A stretch of DNA of 64,000 nt from positions 1-64,000 of the forward strand of contig NZ_AASE01000004.1 in the NCBI RefSeq assembly GCF_000168715.1. The letters run 5' to 3'. Source of the stretch: Chlorobium ferrooxidans DSM 13031 (lineage in GTDB: Bacteria > Bacteroidota > Chlorobiia > Chlorobiales > Chlorobiaceae). The notes beneath the pieces were generated by a model, which searched no databases, was not told where the DNA came from, and was given only the letters and a program-made list of their open reading frames with translations. The translations under genes and the position numbers were made by a program. Of the stretch, positions 60,829 through 64,000 are shown piece by piece; position 1 is the stretch's first letter; each line of letters starts with the position of its first letter.

Positions 60829-61754
60829 AGCAGCAGTTCGTTTCTCTTGCGGTTGACCTGTGCGGAAATAAGGATACTCACCTCATAGAGCAAAATCATC
60901 GGCAGTCCGATGACAAGCTGGGTGACAACGTCGGTTGAGGGCGTTACCACGGCGGCCACAACCAGCAGGACCACAATGGCATGCTTGCGGTAAAAACGCA
61001 TGAAGGCCGGGGTGAGGAGTCCGATTTTTGAGAGGACATAGGAGATGAAGGGGAGTTCAAAAACCAGTCCGGCGGTCAGGAGTGCGCCAATCACAAAACT
61101 GACATAGTCCTGAACGGAGATATTGTTTTTAATCAGGGGTGTTCCGAATCCGGCAAAGAACTGCAGGGTAACAGGGAGAAAGACAAAATAGCCGAAGGCG
61201 ATCCCGGTAAAAAAGGAGAGGGAGATAAAGAGTATGGAGAATCTGCCGGCCTTGCGTTCGTTTTCGTGCAGGCCGGGGGCAACAAACTGCCAGAGCTGCC
61301 AGGCAATAAAGGGGAATGTGATGATGAATCCCGAAAAAAAGACGACCTGCAGATAGAGCGATATCTGACCGTAGGGTATCAGGTTTTGAAGCACAAGGGT
61401 TTTGCTGCTTCTTGTCAATGGCCCGATCAGCACATCATTAACCAGAAAATCGGCCTTGATGCTGCAGAGTGCGGTAATGATGAGCAGGGCAAGCCCGGAC
61501 TTGATCAGCCGGGCCCGGATCTCCTCAAGATGGCCGATTACATTGAGTTCGCCTTCCGCGCCCGAATCATGCTGCACAGCGTCTTCCGCACGCTCCGGAG
61601 CCTCTTCGTTTTCCGGTTCACCTTTATCGGTAGCACCGGACTCTTCTACTGCATGGGGATAGGGATTCATGAACCCGGAATTTTCATCGGTTCTCTTCTC
61701 TTCTCCTTTTTCCTGCGCTGCCGGTGATTGTGTGGTATCTTTTTCCTCGCTCAT
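60825..61754 (-). CDS. tatC: Twin-arginine translocase subunit TatC with acidic N-terminal extension
   Basis: 309 residues from the ATG at 61754 (an ATG at 61817 is possible). Six membrane helices hold the TatC signature: VIGHLEEIRARLIKSGL, FIAWQLWQFVAPGLHENERK, FAFGY-type FGYFVFLPV, and LTPAFMRFYRKHAIVVLLVVAAVVTPSTDVVTQL. TatC is the receptor for folded twin-arginine substrates. Residues 1-75 are very acidic and absent from E. coli TatC. No tatA or tatB is in the window. The downstream esterase overlaps by ATGA. Family call firm; the extension is unusual. Confidence 0.93.
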   Translation of the reverse strand: MSEEKDTTQSPAAQEKGEEKRTDENSGFMNPYPHAVEESGATDKGEPENEEAPERAEDAVQHDSGAEGELNVIGHLEEIRARLIKSGLALLIITALCSIKADFLVNDVLIGPLTRSSKTLVLQNLIPYGQISLYLQVVFFSGFIITFPFIAWQLWQFVAPGLHENERKAGRFSILFISLSFFTGIAFGYFVFLPVTLQFFAGFGTPLIKNNISVQDYVSFVIGALLTAGLVFELPFISYVLSKIGLLTPAFMRFYRKHAIVVLLVVAAVVTPSTDVVTQLVIGLPMILLYEVSILISAQVNRKRNELLL

Positions 61755-62135
61755 AATTTTATTTATGCGTGAACATGTAGAGATGTTTCGTGCGGATGCA
61801 TCAAAACATAGCAACAAAGATGCTTGCAGCCAAGAAAATGTTTATTGCTGTTGCCATGACGCTTTTTTTACTCAACAGGTGCTGTTATTGATGCACGGTC
61901 AGCCAGATAGAATTTCAGGGTTACCCCATCGTTACGTATCTTCCCTTCATAACAGTGATGCAGCGGTTACAGCCTCTCTTTTTTTTGACAGGAATCATTT
62001 TTTTGTGGTGGAAGATTCTTTTAATTTCACGAAAGAAAAGTGTTTACGGCTTTTTATGTAACACAGCAAGCCTGTTCAATGTTTTCAGGAGCTTCCAATC
62101 GGGGGAGCTTGTCACGATAAATTTCCGGGGATCTG
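61755..62135. other. Divergent intergenic region tatC/polyprenyl synthase
   Basis: 381 bases. A 31-codon frame from 61798 (MHQNIATK..., ending LFLLNRCCY) looks like a truncated signal peptide but has no ribosome-binding site and is not called. No repeat of the family, tRNA or riboswitch was recognised. Confidence 0.4.
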
Positions 62136-63110
62136 GTGAATATCAAGGATGTCACGGCATCGGTAAACGATGAAATAGAGATTTTTCAGCAGCGTTATAA
62201 AACGGTGCTCTATGCCCAGAATACGCTGGTTGACAAGGTAACCCGCTATGTTCTCAAACAGCAGGGGAAGCAGATTCGTCCGGCACTCGTTCTTCTTTCG
62301 GCACAGCTGTGCGGCGGGGTAAATGAGTCAAGCTATCGGGCGGCAATTATGGTCGAACTGCTTCATTCGGCCACCCTTATTCATGATGATGTGGTTGATG
62401 GTGCCGAGATGCGGCGAGGTCTGGCTTCAATCAATGCCCTGTGGAAAAACAAGATATCCGTACTTATCGGTGATTATCTTCTCTCCCGTGGCCTCCTCTA
62501 CTCTCTTGAACACAAGGATTATGGTTTTCTGCATATGGTTTCGGAAGCTGTCCGCCGTATGAGTGAGGGGGAGATTCTTCAGATTCAGAAAACCCGCAGT
62601 CTGGATATTTCTGAAGAGGATTATCTGAGTGTGATTTCCGACAAGACGGCCTCTCTCATCTCCTCAGCCTGTGCTATGGGAGCGATGAGTTCGACAACTG
62701 ATGAGAGCGCTATTGCTTCGCTGAAAAGTTATGGAGAGTATCTCGGGCTTGCCTTTCAGATCCGGGATGATCTGCTCGACTATACGGGGGATTCCAAAAA
62801 AACCGGTAAAGAGATGGGTATCGATATCAAAGACAAGAAAATTACCCTTCCGCTTATTTATGCCCTCTCCCACGCTTCCGAATCAGAACAGAAGAGCATC
62901 CGCTCCATTCTGAAAAGTGCCGGTAAACGGGCATCAAGAAGCGGTGAAGTTGTGGCATTTGTTAAAAATAAAGGCGGTCTTGTATATTCGGCAGAAGTTG
63001 CAGAAGGGTTAGCCGCAAAAGCAGTTTCCTCCATCGCCCATTTTCCTGAAAGTACGGCCAAACGCTCTCTGTTGCAGCTTGTGGATTTTGTTATGAAAAG
63101 AGATAATTAG
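62136..63110 (+). CDS. Long-chain polyprenyl diphosphate synthase
   Basis: 324 residues, trans-isoprenyl diphosphate synthase for quinone side chains or lipid carriers. First Asp-rich motif LIHDDVVDGAEMRRG (D84, D85, D88) and second FQIRDDLLDYTGD. The chain-length-controlling residues before the first motif are HSAT (78-80), small, consistent with a long product. The start is GTG with GGGGAT close upstream. It precedes the PASTA gene by 64 bp. Chain length (hepta- or octaprenyl) cannot be fixed. Confidence 0.9.
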   Translation: MNIKDVTASVNDEIEIFQQRYKTVLYAQNTLVDKVTRYVLKQQGKQIRPALVLLSAQLCGGVNESSYRAAIMVELLHSATLIHDDVVDGAEMRRGLASINALWKNKISVLIGDYLLSRGLLYSLEHKDYGFLHMVSEAVRRMSEGEILQIQKTRSLDISEEDYLSVISDKTASLISSACAMGAMSSTTDESAIASLKSYGEYLGLAFQIRDDLLDYTGDSKKTGKEMGIDIKDKKITLPLIYALSHASESEQKSIRSILKSAGKRASRSGEVVAFVKNKGGLVYSAEVAEGLAAKAVSSIAHFPESTAKRSLLQLVDFVMKRDN

Positions 63111-63174
63111 TGCGTCCCCTGTGTCGATGAACAGTGATGATTGAAAATGAAGAGAAATAACCGTTAATAGCGAG

Positions 63175-63909
63175 ATGAAGAAAAAAGTCGGGGTAGTCAT
63201 TTTACTGGTTTTTGGGGTTATCGGGATATTCGACAAACTGATAATGCCCTTTTATGTTTCACAGGGGAGCGTTCGGGTTGTTCCTGATGTTACGGAAATG
63301 CCCTATGAGGATGCCGTGCGAAAACTTCGGCATGCAGGATTTGAGGCAAAGAAAAGCTACTACGTCAAATATCTCAGCGGCATTGATTCCAATGTTGTGA
63401 TTTCCCAGATGCCGGAAGCCGGCCTTGAAGTAAAGCCGGGACGCAATGTCTATCTGGTACTCAACCGGCGTGACAAGCCTACCTTTCCGATGCCTGATTT
63501 TCAGGGGCGTCCTGAATTCGATGCCCGTCAGGCTGCCGCCCGTATGGAGCTGACACTTGAAGGTGTTCAGATGAGTCCCGTAACCAATCCGGAAGATGAC
63601 GGAAAAGTACTCAGTCAGTCAGTTCCCCCGCAGACGGTGGTGAGTTCCGGCACGGCGCTCTCTCTTATCATCGGCAGATATCAGGAGTCTTCTGAAGGCC
63701 TGAGAAAGGTTGTTGTTCCCGATGTGCTTGGAATGTCTCTGTCGCAGGCAAGCCAGGTTATCAGCGAAGCGGGTCTTAATTCGGGAAAGATCATTACCGA
63801 ATATTCTGCTATTCTGGTACCCAATACCGTCATCAGCCAGAAGCCGGCTGTCGGTTCCTATGTTGCACCAGGTCAGCAGGTTGAGCTGACGGTGGTCACA
63901 GCAGAATAG
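63175..63909 (+). CDS. Stand-alone PASTA-domain protein
   Basis: 244 residues. One N-terminal membrane anchor (VGVVILLVFGVIGIFDKLIMPFYV) followed by three PASTA domains: 35-100 (RVVPDVTEMPYEDAVRKLRHAGFEAK), 103-170 (TFPMPDFQGRPEFDARQAAARMELTLEG) and 175-244 (VVVPDVLGMSLSQASQVISEAGLNSG). Each ends in a short beta strand of the type VYLVLN or VELTVV. PASTA domains bind muropeptides, usually on Ser/Thr kinases or PBPs; here neither is attached, so it may be an envelope scaffold. It comes after the polyprenyl synthase gene. The last 91 bases of the window have no complete gene. Confidence 0.85.
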   Translation: MKKKVGVVILLVFGVIGIFDKLIMPFYVSQGSVRVVPDVTEMPYEDAVRKLRHAGFEAKKSYYVKYLSGIDSNVVISQMPEAGLEVKPGRNVYLVLNRRDKPTFPMPDFQGRPEFDARQAAARMELTLEGVQMSPVTNPEDDGKVLSQSVPPQTVVSSGTALSLIIGRYQESSEGLRKVVVPDVLGMSLSQASQVISEAGLNSGKIITEYSAILVPNTVISQKPAVGSYVAPGQQVELTVVTAE

Positions 63910-64000
63910 GGGGGCGCTCACGGCAGTGAAGAGCAGTGCCGGCTGTTGATTATTCCCTGTTGGTCTGGATGCCGTTTGTTGCGTACAGCCGGAAGAGGAG

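Noticed and set aside
61798-61893. 31-codon ORF with a signal-peptide-like sequence
   Set aside because: No Shine-Dalgarno, no mature part after the hydrophobic stretch, no partner gene.
1-64000. tRNA, rRNA, riboswitch or replication origin
   Set aside because: Intergenic regions were scanned by eye for T-loop-like GGTTCRANYCC, known aptamer cores and DnaA-box clusters; none was convincing. A covariance-model scan would be needed to exclude small RNAs.

Overview
The window reads as a chromosomal segment of a moderate-GC, Gram-negative anaerobe, most likely a green sulfur bacterium (Chlorobiaceae). That placement is an inference. It rests on the divergent proton-pumping membrane pyrophosphatase (a type reported from Chlorobium limicola), the C4-acid/reductive-TCA type enzymes (class I and class II fumarases, a biotin carboxyltransferase), the frequent lack of Shine-Dalgarno sequences and the lipoprotein set. 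No photosynthesis gene, rRNA or tRNA lies in the window, so the lineage cannot be proven from it.

Layout. 1-2.7 kb: 3' part of hisC, a SpoU-type RNA methyltransferase, an alpha/beta hydrolase and pth. 3-6.8 kb: hppA and mreB, the latter preceded by a possible 27-codon leader ORF that overlaps its start. 7.1-11.1 kb: umuD-umuC-Cdd1-like SOS cassette, a DUF1848 protein with a radical-SAM-like cysteine motif, and a Phd/RelE toxin-antitoxin pair. 11.2-18.5 kb: metal handling, with bacterioferritin, a CadC/SmtB-type sensor next to a Cu/Zn-type permease, and a copper operon (HMA-membrane-cupredoxin fusion, DUF305, CopA). 18.7-25.3 kb: NtrC-type two-component pair, prfC, an alanine/sodium symporter and soluble pyrophosphatase. 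25.3-27.7 kb: accessory island with repeats, a methyltransferase between near-identical terminators, and an AT-rich HEPN-like gene. 27.9-40.7 kb: fumC, KdsC-like phosphatase, short NeuB-like synthase, htpG, ferritin-like/VIT1 transporter, kinase/ATPase fusion, universal stress protein, class I fumarase and biotin carboxyltransferase. 40.7-52 kb: LRR protein, GH65 phosphorylase, dnaE, trxA and a duplicated TPR/glycosyltransferase-like giant. 52.4-63.9 kb: small membrane and helical proteins, HAD phosphatases, thioredoxin-TPR protein, rRNA methyltransferase, lipoproteins, sodB, coaE, esterase, tatC, a polyprenyl synthase and a PASTA protein.

A family of short repeats with inverted termini (consensus end GGGCACCTCTATAAATTGTC) recurs at least seven times between genes. 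One copy seems to have supplied the C-terminus and stop codon of the Cdd1-like gene. The best candidates for new biology are the AT-rich HEPN-like gene in its repeat-rich island, the mreB leader ORF, the repeat family, the metal sensor with both binding sites and two operator-like dyads, and the tandemly duplicated TPR/glycosyltransferase protein.
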